DNA of 43,066 bases, from assembly GCA_947378845.1 (NCBI GenBank), contig CANCLQ010000009.1, forward strand, positions 1-43,066. The letters are read 5' to 3'. Shown here one piece after another: positions 1 to 9,149 of the stretch. A program made the position numbers and the translations under genes. The stretch comes from Opitutia bacterium. GTDB taxonomy: Bacteria > Verrucomicrobiota > Verrucomicrobiia > Opitutales > UBA953. The notes beneath the pieces are model-generated. The model had not been told where the DNA came from and ran no database searches. It worked only from the letters and a program-made list of their open reading frames with translations. Numbering within the stretch: position 1 is the stretch's first letter; each line of letters opens with the position of its first letter.

Positions 1-633
1 CAATCGACGGCTAGCCCGTTCAGCAAACTCGCGACTATGTGTAACTAAAACCAATGCGGCCTGTCGTTGAGCAACCACGTCTAATAAAAGGTTCATGATT
101 TCTTTACCGGTGGCTTCATCCAGATTTCCTGTGGGTTCATCGGCCAAGATAACCGCTGGTGCATTAATCAAGGCACGAGCGATGGCCACACGCTGACACT
201 CTCCACCCGAAAGTTGAGCGGGCAAATGATTAAGGCGGCCACTCAAGCCGACGAGTTGCAATAATTCACGTGCCTCTTTTTCGACTCGAGAACGTCCGAC
301 GATTTTTGCGGCCAGCACAACATTCTCCAGTGCCGTCAATTCAGGCATGAGTTGATAATTTTGAAAAACGAAACCGACACCATGGCCTAAGAGCTTTCGA
401 GGAGTAATCATGCCTTGCTTAGCATGACTCAAAAAAACCTCACCTGCCTCAGGTGTTTCAAGTCCACCTAAGAGTTGCAGCAAGGTTGTCTTCCCCGAAC
501 CAGATGAACCGCGAATCGAGACCGATTCACCCGCATGCACGCTTAGATCAACCGCACGCAACACCACCAAAGGCCCGTTCGGTGAGGCAAAAGATTTCTT
601 CAAACCACTGGCTTGGAGAACGACTTCAGGCAT
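1..633 (-). CDS. lolD: LolD-like lipoprotein-export ABC transporter ATPase (partial, C-terminus off the left edge)
   Basis: ATPase partner of the LolC/E permease, which releases lipoproteins from the inner membrane for transfer to the outer membrane. The 211 visible codons contain Walker A GSSGSGKT (residues 42-49), Q-loop Gln91, signature LSGGE (141-145), Walker B with DEPTGNLD (165-172) and H-loop His199. DEPTGNLD is typical of the MacB/LolD/FtsE group. The ATG start overlaps the stop of the upstream permease gene by 8 bp, which indicates translational coupling within a lysS-lolC/E-lolD operon. Only the last few residues should be missing, since LolD is about 220-235 residues long. The specific Lol assignment, as opposed to another MacB-type exporter, rests on the neighbouring LolC/E-like permease. 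Confidence 0.9.
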   Translation of the reverse strand, partial: MPEVVLQASGLKKSFASPNGPLVVLRAVDLSVHAGESVSIRGSSGSGKTTLLQLLGGLETPEAGEVFLSHAKQGMITPRKLLGHGVGFVFQNYQLMPELTALENVVLAAKIVGRSRVEKEARELLQLVGLSGRLNHLPAQLSGGECQRVAIARALINAPAVILADEPTGNLDEATGKEIMNLLLDVVAQRQAALVLVTHSREFAERASRRL

Positions 634-1846
634 CGCGCATTGCCTCCGATGGTTTGCGTCCCGCTGCCCATAATGCTGGAACCAATCCAGCGACAGTCGT
701 GACAATTAAAGTGAAGACAGCGGCAATCACGAAATCGGTCGCATCATAATGCAGTGGAACTTTGGAGAACTGGTAAACATTGGCGATCATATCGCCGTTA
801 CCGAAAATGCTATTAATGAGGCCTAAAATACCCTCGCGGAAATAGAGGATGCTCCAGGTTAAAATAAAACCTAAAGCCGTACCCAAAGCACCAATAAGCA
901 AACCTTGAACACCGAATAGACCCACTAACTGCCAACGCTGAGCGCCTAGAGCGACTAAGACTCCGACTTCACGAGTACGACGAATGACCGCCGAGAAAAG
1001 CGTGCTGCCAATCGAGAACGACGCGACTAAAGTGATAATAAACATTAAAAAGAAGAGCATCGTTTTTTCGAAACGGATGGCCTCGAGAAAGTTTTTCTTA
1101 ATTTCCTGCCAGGGAATAAAATGAAGTCCGGCCTTACCCACATTCAACCTCGCCGCTGTAGCCACTGCATTAGCGGGATCTTTTAAACGCAAGGTCACAC
1201 CATGCGCACGCTCACCTAGTGACCAGAGTTCACGAAAACGTCTTAATGGAATAATGGCAGCGCGGTCATCGACCTCGGTAAATCCCGTTCGCACAATGGC
1301 ACACACTTCAAGTGAGGCTGGTAATGGAGCCTTACCCTTCTCCGCCTGCTCTGCCATCACGGGCGACCAAAGTTCAATTTTGTCTCCCACGTTCACACGT
1401 AATGTACGAGCGAGGCCAACACCGAGAACCACACGTCCGTCGTCTAAACCATCGAAGCTGCCAGCGATGACGTACTGACGTGCAGGCTGATCGGTTGCCA
1501 GCGGATCGGTGCCACGCATAAACGCCACGCCAGAAAATGCACCATGGCGCGCCAATGCTGGACCTTCCGTGTAAGCCGAAGCCGAGAGCACAGCGGGATC
1601 GGCCTTCAATCGAGCCATTAAAACATCAGGGCCTTCAATCGGTGTGTTCGCAATCACGACGCAGTCGCCAAAAGATTCGCGAATTCTCAGGCGATGCTCT
1701 TCGCCAAAACCATTCATCACCGTCTGCACCACCAACAAAGCAGCCACGCCTAGCCCTACTCCTAAAATTGAAACAATCGCAAAAGCAGGAAAGCGCTTAC
1801 CAGGCGGAAAGAGCTGACGAAGGGCAAGATGGAGAAACCAAGGCAA
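626..1846 (-). CDS. lolE: LolC/LolE-family lipoprotein-releasing permease
   Basis: Inner-membrane subunit of the lipoprotein-releasing ABC system (FtsX/MacB permease superfamily), 406 residues. One transmembrane helix lies near the N-terminus (about 21-43, ending VVQTVMNGFG, a Lol hallmark). A large periplasmic domain follows (about 45-260), then three C-terminal helices (about 265-292, 305-335, 365-395). The start is a TTG four bases after the lysS stop; no ATG lies nearby, and homologues I recall begin with the same PW-x-L-x-LALRQLFP sequence, which supports this TTG. The gene ends inside the start of lolD. A single LolC/E-type gene is present here, so the permease may be a homodimer or the second copy lies elsewhere; C versus E cannot be decided from the sequence. 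Confidence 0.9.
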   Translation of the reverse strand: MPWFLHLALRQLFPPGKRFPAFAIVSILGVGLGVAALLVVQTVMNGFGEEHRLRIRESFGDCVVIANTPIEGPDVLMARLKADPAVLSASAYTEGPALARHGAFSGVAFMRGTDPLATDQPARQYVIAGSFDGLDDGRVVLGVGLARTLRVNVGDKIELWSPVMAEQAEKGKAPLPASLEVCAIVRTGFTEVDDRAAIIPLRRFRELWSLGERAHGVTLRLKDPANAVATAARLNVGKAGLHFIPWQEIKKNFLEAIRFEKTMLFFLMFIITLVASFSIGSTLFSAVIRRTREVGVLVALGAQRWQLVGLFGVQGLLIGALGTALGFILTWSILYFREGILGLINSIFGNGDMIANVYQFSKVPLHYDATDFVIAAVFTLIVTTVAGLVPALWAAGRKPSEAMRDA

Positions 1847-1850
1847 GGGA

Positions 1851-3335
1851 TTAAGATTGTTTCTCAGGTCCCAGCGTTGGGAATAAAATCACATCACGGA
1901 TATTGGCTGCACCAGTTAATAAAATTACCAGGCGATCAATACCAATACCTAAACCGCCTGCAGGCGGCATGCCGTGCTCCAGAGCCAACAAGAAGTCTTC
2001 GTCGATTTTCTGCGTCTCAGCACCGGCTTGAATTTCCAGCATCTTGCGCTGTACACCGGGATCATTCTGCTCCGAATACGCGGGCGCAATTTCCTGTCCG
2101 TTGATGCAAAGTTCAAACACATCAATGGTGGAATCGTCTCCGATGGTAACCTTAGCCAACGGACAAAGCTCTTTCGGAATATGCGTTACAAATGTCGGCT
2201 GGATTAAAGTCGGCTCAATGAGCTTACCAAAAATCTCGTTGGTGACTTCAAAATCCTCCCAATCGGCGCGCGGCTCGTGTAATTCGAGTTTTTTACATGC
2301 TGCAATTTTTTCTTCTTTAGTGCGCGAGAACCATTGAGGGTCGCCTGTGCGTTCGATGATTAAATCTTTATACTTCGCTTCGCGCCATTCACCACCGAGT
2401 TCAATCGCTACACCATCAGGGCGAGTCACGGTCGTTGTGCCTAAAACTTCTCGGCACGCCGTCTGAATCAATGAACGAACGAGCTCCATCATACCGCGGT
2501 AATCGGAATAAGCCTGGTAGGCCTCGAGCATGGTGAACTCCGGACTGTGCTTCACCGAGACACCTTCGTTACGAAAAACGCGACCGATTTCAAAAACGCG
2601 ATCCATACCGCCTACAAGGCAGCGTTTTAAATGTAATTCCAGCGCGATACGCAGATAAAAATCGCAATCTAACGCATTAGAATGAGTTTCAAATGGACGT
2701 GCTGCCGCACCACCAGCAATCGCATGTAATGCAGGCGTTTCCACTTCGGTGAATTGACGACTCCACAAGAACTTCCGAATCGATTCTACGACGCGGCTAC
2801 GAATGATAAGGCGACGACGCGATTCCTCGTTCACTACTAGATCGAGGTAACGTTGGCGGTAAATTTTTTCGGCATCCGTTAAGCCGGCCCACTTTTCGGG
2901 CAACGGACGCAATGCTTTCGCCAATAATTTATAATCGGCTGCACGTACGGTGACCTCGCCCGTCTTCGTGCGGAAAAGTTTTCCACGCACACCAACGAAA
3001 TCCCCGAGGTCGATTAACTTTTTGAAGTGAGCATCATAACGCTCCGTCAACGCATCGCGCGTGAAGTAACATTGCTGAATGCCGCCTCGATCCAAAATTT
3101 TTACGAAGCTTGCCTTGCCCATCACGCGAATCGCTACAACGCGGCCCGCGATTGAGACTTCAGGACCCTCTTCAACGCCCTCGGGCAATAATGGAGCGCA
3201 ATCGGTTGAGATGTGCGACTGCGACCACTCCGCGCGGAACGGGTCTTCGCCGGCTGCACGCAATTGGGCTAGCTTCTCTTGGCGGACCGCAAAGAGGTCA
3301 TGGGAAATGGCATTTAGGTCGGGCTTATCGCTCAT
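1851..3335 (-). CDS. lysS: Lysyl-tRNA synthetase, class II
   Basis: Charges tRNA(Lys) with lysine in the cytoplasm. The 494-residue protein has the N-terminal OB-fold anticodon-binding domain (about 50-150) and a class II catalytic domain with motif 2 (FRNEG, preceded by RVFEIGRV), the HSPEFTMLE segment and motif 3 (GLGIGIDRLVILL, near residue 465). The reading frame stays open 32 codons upstream, but the ATG at 3335 is preceded by GAGGGAG at good spacing and gives the usual length, so it was preferred. This is one of the few clear Shine-Dalgarno sequences in the window. It is the first gene of a probable lysS-lolE-lolD operon and is divergent from thyA across 116 bp. Confidence 0.96.
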   Translation of the reverse strand: MSDKPDLNAISHDLFAVRQEKLAQLRAAGEDPFRAEWSQSHISTDCAPLLPEGVEEGPEVSIAGRVVAIRVMGKASFVKILDRGGIQQCYFTRDALTERYDAHFKKLIDLGDFVGVRGKLFRTKTGEVTVRAADYKLLAKALRPLPEKWAGLTDAEKIYRQRYLDLVVNEESRRRLIIRSRVVESIRKFLWSRQFTEVETPALHAIAGGAAARPFETHSNALDCDFYLRIALELHLKRCLVGGMDRVFEIGRVFRNEGVSVKHSPEFTMLEAYQAYSDYRGMMELVRSLIQTACREVLGTTTVTRPDGVAIELGGEWREAKYKDLIIERTGDPQWFSRTKEEKIAACKKLELHEPRADWEDFEVTNEIFGKLIEPTLIQPTFVTHIPKELCPLAKVTIGDDSTIDVFELCINGQEIAPAYSEQNDPGVQRKMLEIQAGAETQKIDEDFLLALEHGMPPAGGLGIGIDRLVILLTGAANIRDVILFPTLGPEKQS

Positions 3336-3451
3336 AATGACTCCCTCAAGGGGTGTCTCGAGGGGGGCAATCTGGCAAGGGTGAAAGGTCGGCGACCCCT
3401 CTGGGGCTTTCCTTATTGCAGAAGTAGGCATTCCAGAAATAACGAACCCCC

Positions 3452-4297
3452 ATGAAGGCGTATCTCGACCTCCTCCGCCACGTCCGACAGACGGGAGAAA
3501 TTCGTCAAGACCGTACAGGTACGGGCACCATCGGAATTTTCGGCGCCCAACTACGCTTCGATTTGGCCGAGGGTTTTCCTTTGGTCACAACAAAAAAAGT
3601 TCATACGCGGTCCATCATCCAAGAACTGATTTGGTTTTTAGCCGGACGCACGGACAACGATTGGTTGAACGAACACGGCGTGACGATTTGGGATGAGTGG
3701 GCGACTGCTGAGCAGTGCGCGAAGTTTGGCCGCAAGAAAGGTGACCTCGGTCCAGTCTACGGACATCAATGGCGCCGCTTCGGCGCCACACGTAATGCGG
3801 ACGGCACTTATAACAATGATGGCATCGATCAAATTAAGCGCCTCATCGACCAATTAAAAAATAACCCATCCGGTCGTCGTCACCTCGTCACCGGTTGGAA
3901 TCCACAAGAAGCGGATCAAGTCGCATTACCGCCCTGCCACACCCTTTTCCAATTCCACGTTTCAACCGATGGCCGCCTGAGTTGTCAGCTTTATCAACGC
4001 AGCGCCGACCTCTTCCTCGGCGTACCATTCAACATCGCCAGCTACTCCTTACTCACTCACATGCTCGCCCAAGTCACTGGCCTTAAGCCTGGACACTTTG
4101 TGCACACGTTTGGCGATGCTCACATTTATTCCAATCACGTTGAACAGGTTGATTTACAATGCTCGCGCGAGCCTCGCCCTCTGCCGTGCTTAATTTTAAA
4201 TCCCGATATAAAAGATCTCTTCGCGTTTAAATTTGAGGACATCACCATCGAAGGCTACGACCCACACCCAGGCATCAAAGCGCCTGTCGCTATTTAA
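3452..4297 (+). CDS. thyA: Thymidylate synthase
   Basis: Converts dUMP to dTMP using 5,10-methylene-tetrahydrofolate, yielding dihydrofolate. At 281 residues it is slightly longer than the E. coli enzyme (264), with an insertion around residues 82-125 between the WDEW and QIKRLID segments. The phosphate-binding RTGTGT lies at 21-26, the nucleophile is Cys162 within LPPCHTLFQF, and the C-terminus ends KAPVAI, matching the family's functionally important KAPVAV tail. No Shine-Dalgarno is visible before the ATG. The dihydrofolate reductase gene starts five codon-lengths or less beyond the stop, so the pair forms a thymidylate/folate operon that recycles the dihydrofolate produced. Confidence 0.97.
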   Translation: MKAYLDLLRHVRQTGEIRQDRTGTGTIGIFGAQLRFDLAEGFPLVTTKKVHTRSIIQELIWFLAGRTDNDWLNEHGVTIWDEWATAEQCAKFGRKKGDLGPVYGHQWRRFGATRNADGTYNNDGIDQIKRLIDQLKNNPSGRRHLVTGWNPQEADQVALPPCHTLFQFHVSTDGRLSCQLYQRSADLFLGVPFNIASYSLLTHMLAQVTGLKPGHFVHTFGDAHIYSNHVEQVDLQCSREPRPLPCLILNPDIKDLFAFKFEDITIEGYDPHPGIKAPVAI

Positions 4298-4301
4298 GTT
4301 C

Positions 4302-4781
4302 GTGAAGTTCAGCCGCCCCCTCATCGCCATCGCTGCCGTTGCCCGCAATCGTGGCATCGGTATTGAAAACAAACTCCCTTGGCGTATCGCCGAGGATTTT
4401 GCGTTTTTCAAAAATACCACAATGGGACAAGCCCTCGTGATGGGACGTAAGACCTACGAATCTATTGGTCGACCGCTCCCTGGCCGCACCACCATTGTAC
4501 TCAGTCGCACAGGTTTTACTGCTCCAGGTGTGCTAACCGCAAAAAACTGGGACGAGGTCGCCCAACTCGCACCCGATAAAACACTTTTTCTCGCTGGCGG
4601 TGCCGCCCTCTACGAAGAAGCCCTGCCTTGGTGCACCGAATTGCTTCTGACGCACGTCGATTTAGAACCCAAGGCCGATGCTTTCTTCCCTGACTGGACT
4701 TCCCATTTCGATACGGGCCAAGTTTTAGAAAAGCACGCACAGTGCGAAATGCGTCGTCACTTGCCGAAAGTTACTCACTGA
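4302..4781 (+). CDS. folA: Dihydrofolate reductase
   Basis: Reduces dihydrofolate to tetrahydrofolate with NADPH, regenerating the cofactor consumed by ThyA just upstream. It shows IAAVARNRGIG (9-20), NKLPWRIAEDFAFFK with the catalytic acid Asp32, the NADPH-binding MGRKTYESIG (47-56) with RPLPGRTTIVLSR, and the FLAGGAALYEEAL segment. A GTG four bases after the thyA stop was chosen because it gives the normal length (159 residues). The frame is open further upstream only by reading back into thyA. Shine-Dalgarno support is weak. The C-terminus (HAQCEMRRHLPKVTH) is short compared with many DHFRs, where another strand usually follows. Confidence 0.93.
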   Translation: MKFSRPLIAIAAVARNRGIGIENKLPWRIAEDFAFFKNTTMGQALVMGRKTYESIGRPLPGRTTIVLSRTGFTAPGVLTAKNWDEVAQLAPDKTLFLAGGAALYEEALPWCTELLLTHVDLEPKADAFFPDWTSHFDTGQVLEKHAQCEMRRHLPKVTH

Positions 4782-4844
4782 ACGTACCAACGTTTTGTGA
4801 CGGGCTCGACTTGTTCACAACGGCAACCCTGAAATCTGAAAATT

Positions 4845-4883
4845 GGGGCTGATTTTTTCGTTTTCTCCTTTCCAAGGAGCCCC
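4845..4883 (+). promoter_or_regulatory. Two overlapping, mutually exclusive hairpins upstream of nuoJ
   Basis: GGGGCT (4845-4850) can pair with AGCCCC (4878-4883). Alternatively CTCCTT (4865-4870) can pair with AAGGAG (4874-4879), and the two pairings share bases 4878-4879. A T-run (4853-4858) lies inside the larger loop. Such an arrangement can be an attenuator or translational switch, but nothing else supports this, and AAGGAG is 24 bases from the nuoJ ATG, too far for a normal ribosome site. Confidence 0.22.
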
Positions 4884-4903
4884 CCCGTCCTACTTTCAAA
4901 AAC

Positions 4904-5437
4904 ATGCCTGATGGCCTGTTTATCTTCTTCGTTGCGCTGACTCTCGGTGCAGCTGCTCTCTTGGTCATGAGCCGCAACGCGGTGACCTCTGCGATGGGAA
5001 TGATTTTAGCCCTCGTCGGTGTCGCAGCTGACTTCTTCTTACTCGACGCCTACTTCCTCGGCGTACTGCAAGTCCTCGTCTACGCCGGCGCCGTGATGGT
5101 GCTTTTTTTATTCGTCATCATGCTTCTGTCGGACACCGCCGAAAGCCCTTCGGCTTATCCATGGAAAAAAGCTGCAGGCGGACTCGCACTTTTCTTCTTC
5201 CTGGCCGCAGGTGTGCTCTGGCTCTTCTACTGGTCGGGCGCAGTGCCCAACACTTTAGCAGGCAACACTCCTGCCGAACTTTCGACGGATCCCGCAACGT
5301 TCACCACTTCGGCCAAGTCCTTCGGTCGCCTTTTATATACTAAATATTTACTGCCACTGGAAATCTCCGGCTTCCTCCTACTCGTCGCCCTAGTCGGCGT
5401 CGTTTCGCTGAGCAAAGACCCCAGCCCCAAAGCCTAA
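4904..5437 (+). CDS. nuoJ: NADH-quinone oxidoreductase subunit J
   Basis: Membrane subunit of respiratory complex I, which couples NADH oxidation by quinone to proton translocation. The 177-residue protein has about five transmembrane helices and the conserved NuoJ segment with FLGVLQVLVYAGAVMVLFLF (about 51-70), the helix with the pi-bulge that changes conformation in the catalytic cycle. It opens a block of five nuo genes in the order J-K-L-M-N with gaps of 6, 7 and 3 bp and then a 4-bp overlap, so they are one operon. Unusually, nuoA-I do not precede it: the upstream neighbour is folA, 122 bp away. No clear Shine-Dalgarno precedes the ATG. Confidence 0.95.
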   Translation: MPDGLFIFFVALTLGAAALLVMSRNAVTSAMGMILALVGVAADFFLLDAYFLGVLQVLVYAGAVMVLFLFVIMLLSDTAESPSAYPWKKAAGGLALFFFLAAGVLWLFYWSGAVPNTLAGNTPAELSTDPATFTTSAKSFGRLLYTKYLLPLEISGFLLLVALVGVVSLSKDPSPKA

Positions 5438-5443
5438 GAAACC

Positions 5444-5752
5444 ATGGAACACACCACTCTTGCCCATCACCTCATTCTGGCCGGCCTTCTGTTTGTTGCC
5501 GGACTTTCGGGCGTACTCCTTCGTCGCAACCTTCTCGTGGTTTATATGTGCCTCGAGCTCATGCTCACTGCTTCTACCTTAGCCCTCGTCGCTTTCTCGC
5601 GCTTTAATCAAACGATGGACGGTGCGATTTTAGTATTCTTCGTAATCACCGTCGCCGCGGCCGAAGTTGCCGTTGGCCTCGCACTCATCGTCGCCCTCTT
5701 CCGTCGCCGCGGCACCGTTCAATCCAACGAACTCAACACTCTCTGCGACTAA
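5444..5752 (+). CDS. nuoK: NADH-quinone oxidoreductase subunit K
   Basis: Small antiporter-like (MrpC-related) membrane subunit of complex I, 102 residues, three transmembrane helices. Conserved features are GLSGVLLRRNLLVVYMCLEL, with a membrane-embedded glutamate in the second helix (CLELML), and the third helix FFVITVAAAEVAVGLALIV with the second conserved glutamate. Length is as expected (E. coli NuoK is 100). The ATG follows the nuoJ stop by 6 bp, preceded by a modest AAGAAA. Confidence 0.96.
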   Translation: MEHTTLAHHLILAGLLFVAGLSGVLLRRNLLVVYMCLELMLTASTLALVAFSRFNQTMDGAILVFFVITVAAAEVAVGLALIVALFRRRGTVQSNELNTLCD

Positions 5753-5759
5753 TTCTGCA

Positions 5760-7601
5760 ATGGATTCTATTCAACTGCTGCACTGGATTCTTTTCTTACC
5801 CTTAGGAGCCGCTGCATTTTCTGCGCTCTTCTTGCGTCGACTTGGAAGCTTCGCGGCTTGGTTTTCCACCGCGACCGCCTTCACCATCGCGACGCTTGCT
5901 TTGGTTTTACTGATTCGAACCGACAATACGATTAGCTGGCACATCGAACTCGCCAAGTTTGGTAATGTGTCACTTGGCTTCGGTTACTTGATCGACGCCA
6001 ACGCGCGCCTCATGCTCTTCGTGGTTTCATTTGTCGCCGCATGGATTCACCTCTTTTCCGTGGGCTACATGCAGGAAGATAATGCGCGCGGTCGCTTCTT
6101 CGCCGGTCTCTCAATATTCATGTTCTCCATTCTCGGCATTGTAATCGCCGACAATCTGTTGATGACATTTATCTTCTGGGAATTGGTCGGCTTCAGCTCC
6201 TACATGTTGATTGCTCACTACTTCGACAAAGACTTTGCCGCTGCGGCTTCGAAAAAAGCTTTTATCACAAACCGCGTCGGCGACCTGGGCTTTATTCTCG
6301 GTATCGCTCTTTGCCTCAATCTTTACGGCACACTCAACTTCGCCGACCTCGCGGCCGTCGCCCCAATCAAAGGTGCTGTACCAATCGCCGTCGGACTTCT
6401 GTTGATGTGCGGCTTCCTTGGAAAATCTGCGCAGTTCCCTTTACACGTCTGGCTCACTGATGCGATGGCTGGTCCCACTCCCGTCTCCGCATTAATCCAC
6501 GCCGCAACGATGGTCGCCGCTGGCGTCTACTTCATGGCACGTGTGAGCTTCCTGCTCGCACCAGAAGTACTACAATGGATCGCAATCTCGGGCGCAGGAA
6601 TGGCCGCACTCGCTGGTCTCTGCGCACTCGCGCAAACGGATATTAAAAAATCCTTAGCGTACTCCACTCTCGCTCACCTCGGCATCATGGGCTGCGCCCT
6701 CGGCCTCGGTCATCCAGAGCTCGCAGTGTTACACATGGCAATGCACGCATTCTTCAAAGCGACTTTGTTCTTGGGCGCTGGATCAGTGATTCACGGATGC
6801 CACCACGAACAAGACATGCTCAAGATGGGCGGACTTCTAAAGAAGATGCCTCTTACCGCTGCGACTTTCATCGCTGCCACACTTTCTAATTGTGCACTGC
6901 CATTTTTTGCCGGCTGGTATTCTAAGGATGCGATCATCGAAGCATCATGGAATGACGAGAAGTTTATCGTCTTCAGTTTTCTCGCCATCGCTGCTTTTGC
7001 CACCTGCTTATACAGCGGTCGTATGATTCGACTGGTCTTCCTTGGTACCGCCAATTCGGAAGATGCATCACACGCTCACGAGTCACCATGGACGATGACC
7101 TTGCCGATTTCTATTCTCGGACTCGGCTACTCCATCGCTGCAGGCTTTGGCGCTCATTACCTTCTGCCCGCTTCCGCGCTTCAAATCATCAACGAGCCAT
7201 TACATGAAATGGCCTTCCACTTAACCGCACCCGCTACCCTTGTCGGACTCTTCGCCTTAACCTTTGGTTTACTGGGTAGTTTGAAGTTCTACGGATTAAT
7301 TCCCGGACGCGACAGCTTACAAACTTTGTCGCCTCGCACCTATCACCTCCTCGAGCACCGCTGGATGGATAACCTCTACCAGTGGTTCATTGATAATGTC
7401 GTTCGTCGCATCTCCGAGTTTATCGCATTCATAGATCTCCTGCTTATTAATGGAGTCGCCGTGCGCTGGATTGTCGGCGGCTTCACCGCTGCGCTCGGAC
7501 ATTTAACCGGCGCACTCTTTCACCGCGGACAAGCCCGAGGTTACGCCCTCTGGATTACCATCGGTTCACTCTTACTCATCTGGTTCCTCCTCGCTCGATA
7601 A
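5760..7601 (+). CDS. nuoL: NADH-quinone oxidoreductase subunit L
   Basis: Distal antiporter-like subunit of complex I (613 residues; E. coli 613). It carries the proton-channel core shared with Mrp antiporters: FIFWELVGFSSYMLI with the conserved membrane Glu, the KSAQFPLHVWLTDAMAGPTPVSALIHAATMV region with the conserved Lys and His, and KKSLAYSTLAHLG. The C-terminal part (after about residue 480) is the extra region that forms the long lateral helix clamping M and N. The ATG seven bases after the nuoK stop was chosen; the frame is open further upstream only within nuoK. Confidence 0.97.
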   Translation: MDSIQLLHWILFLPLGAAAFSALFLRRLGSFAAWFSTATAFTIATLALVLLIRTDNTISWHIELAKFGNVSLGFGYLIDANARLMLFVVSFVAAWIHLFSVGYMQEDNARGRFFAGLSIFMFSILGIVIADNLLMTFIFWELVGFSSYMLIAHYFDKDFAAAASKKAFITNRVGDLGFILGIALCLNLYGTLNFADLAAVAPIKGAVPIAVGLLLMCGFLGKSAQFPLHVWLTDAMAGPTPVSALIHAATMVAAGVYFMARVSFLLAPEVLQWIAISGAGMAALAGLCALAQTDIKKSLAYSTLAHLGIMGCALGLGHPELAVLHMAMHAFFKATLFLGAGSVIHGCHHEQDMLKMGGLLKKMPLTAATFIAATLSNCALPFFAGWYSKDAIIEASWNDEKFIVFSFLAIAAFATCLYSGRMIRLVFLGTANSEDASHAHESPWTMTLPISILGLGYSIAAGFGAHYLLPASALQIINEPLHEMAFHLTAPATLVGLFALTFGLLGSLKFYGLIPGRDSLQTLSPRTYHLLEHRWMDNLYQWFIDNVVRRISEFIAFIDLLLINGVAVRWIVGGFTAALGHLTGALFHRGQARGYALWITIGSLLLIWFLLAR

Positions 7602-7604
7602 ATC

Positions 7605-9149
7605 ATGGAAAATTCCTTTGCCCTTAATCCAACGTTGCTCGTCGCAGCGATTTTCACGCCCATCATCATCGGGCTCATCTTAATCAGCATTCGCAATCTC
7701 TCGCGTAGTTTTGCTTCAGGTTTTGCATTCGTTGGTTTCGCCTTACCCGCACTCATTGCGGTTTGGCTCCTGCTACCATGTGCAGCTAATTACGGCTCAC
7801 CTTTAAAAGAAAAACTCGCTGGTATTTGGGGTTTTTATTTCGGACTGAACGGTATCAGTGCACCCCTCTTAGCGATGACGGCCATCGTCGGCTTAGCGGC
7901 AGGCATTAAAGCCCTGAATCAAGAAGTGGAATCGCGTAACTCTTACCTTGGACTGATTTTATTCATGTTCGGCGGCACGCTGGGCGTATTTGGAACCCAA
8001 AATATTATTGGTTTCTATTTCTTCCACGAGTTCGCACTCATTCCCACTTTCATCCTCACATTATTCTGGGGCGGTGAAGGTCGTCGTTCGGCCGCAATGC
8101 AAATGGCTGTCTATCTCACCGTCGGTGCAATGCTTTCTTTGGCCGGCATCTTAATCGCCATGCAAGTGGCCGACCTCTCATGGGGTGAAGCGACTTTCGA
8201 TCTGCTTATCATCGGACTCCATCAACCAGGCGTACAACTTCCCGCTGCTACCGCCGCCATCACGCTCTTCGGTTTTGGAACACTCGCCTCACTCTTCCCC
8301 TTCCACTCTTGGGCCGCACCTGGCTACTCCGCCGCACCAACACCTGTATCGATGCTGCATGCAGGTGCGTTGAAGAAATTCGGTCTGTACGGCATCATCA
8401 TGATTGGCCTCGCTTCAATGTCCATTGGGACTGGCTCGCTCAGTCAGTGGTTCCTTTGGTGCGCATTAGCCAACGTGGTTATCGTTGGACTGATCTGCTT
8501 GGCGCAACGTGATCTCAAACAACTCGTGTCCTGGAGTTCAGTCGCCCACATGGGTCCAATCTTCCTCGGACTATGGGTCTGCGCTTCCCGTGGTAATGCT
8601 GCCGGACTCGACGCGGCCGTCTTCTTAATGGTCGCTCACGGTTTATCGTGTGCCGCGCTATTCCTTCTCGCCAATGGCGTACGCACTCGCACGGGCACTT
8701 ATCGCTTCGATGAGCTGGGCGGACTCGCCACACGCACACCAGTTTTAGCTGCATTCTTTATTGCTGCGACCATGGCCTCCGTGGGCCTGCCTGGCTTCGG
8801 AAACTTCTGGGGCGAAGTCGGCATCTTCCTCTCGCTTCGCGCTGAGCCGCTCTGGCTTCAAGCACTAGTCGCCTCGACTATCATCGTCTCTGCAATTTAT
8901 TCTCTTCGCGCTGTGGCCAATGTTTTCTTCGGTCCAGTCTCTAAGAATATCGAAGAGCACTACCAACAAGCACCCTTCGGAGATATCAGCTGGTCAGAGC
9001 GCTTTGCCGCCGTCGTTCTTCTTGGTGCTTCATTAGTCATCGGCTTCGCACCGTCCATCATCACGCGCAATACGAACGCCGAGACCCAAGGTCTCACACA
9101 AATTTCTCAACTTAAAACCAGTCAACCTGCCACTCCTTCTGCCCGATGA
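7605..9149 (+). CDS. nuoM: NADH-quinone oxidoreductase subunit M
   Basis: Second antiporter-like proton-pumping subunit of complex I, 514 residues, about 14 transmembrane helices. Visible motifs are FFHEFALIPTFILTLFWGG with the conserved membrane Glu, SLFPFHSWAAPGYSAAPTPV, the LHAGALKKFGLYGI segment typical of NuoM, and RDLKQLVSWSSVAHMG. It starts 3 bp after nuoL and its stop overlaps the nuoN start (ATGA). The N-terminus is short but the length is normal for the family. Confidence 0.96.
   Translation: MENSFALNPTLLVAAIFTPIIIGLILISIRNLSRSFASGFAFVGFALPALIAVWLLLPCAANYGSPLKEKLAGIWGFYFGLNGISAPLLAMTAIVGLAAGIKALNQEVESRNSYLGLILFMFGGTLGVFGTQNIIGFYFFHEFALIPTFILTLFWGGEGRRSAAMQMAVYLTVGAMLSLAGILIAMQVADLSWGEATFDLLIIGLHQPGVQLPAATAAITLFGFGTLASLFPFHSWAAPGYSAAPTPVSMLHAGALKKFGLYGIIMIGLASMSIGTGSLSQWFLWCALANVVIVGLICLAQRDLKQLVSWSSVAHMGPIFLGLWVCASRGNAAGLDAAVFLMVAHGLSCAALFLLANGVRTRTGTYRFDELGGLATRTPVLAAFFIAATMASVGLPGFGNFWGEVGIFLSLRAEPLWLQALVASTIIVSAIYSLRAVANVFFGPVSKNIEEHYQQAPFGDISWSERFAAVVLLGASLVIGFAPSIITRNTNAETQGLTQISQLKTSQPATPSAR

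Noticed and set aside
1537..2337. Several plus-strand ORFs opposite lolC/E and lysS
   Set aside because: They lie antisense to well-supported genes, lack motifs and have no initiation signal.
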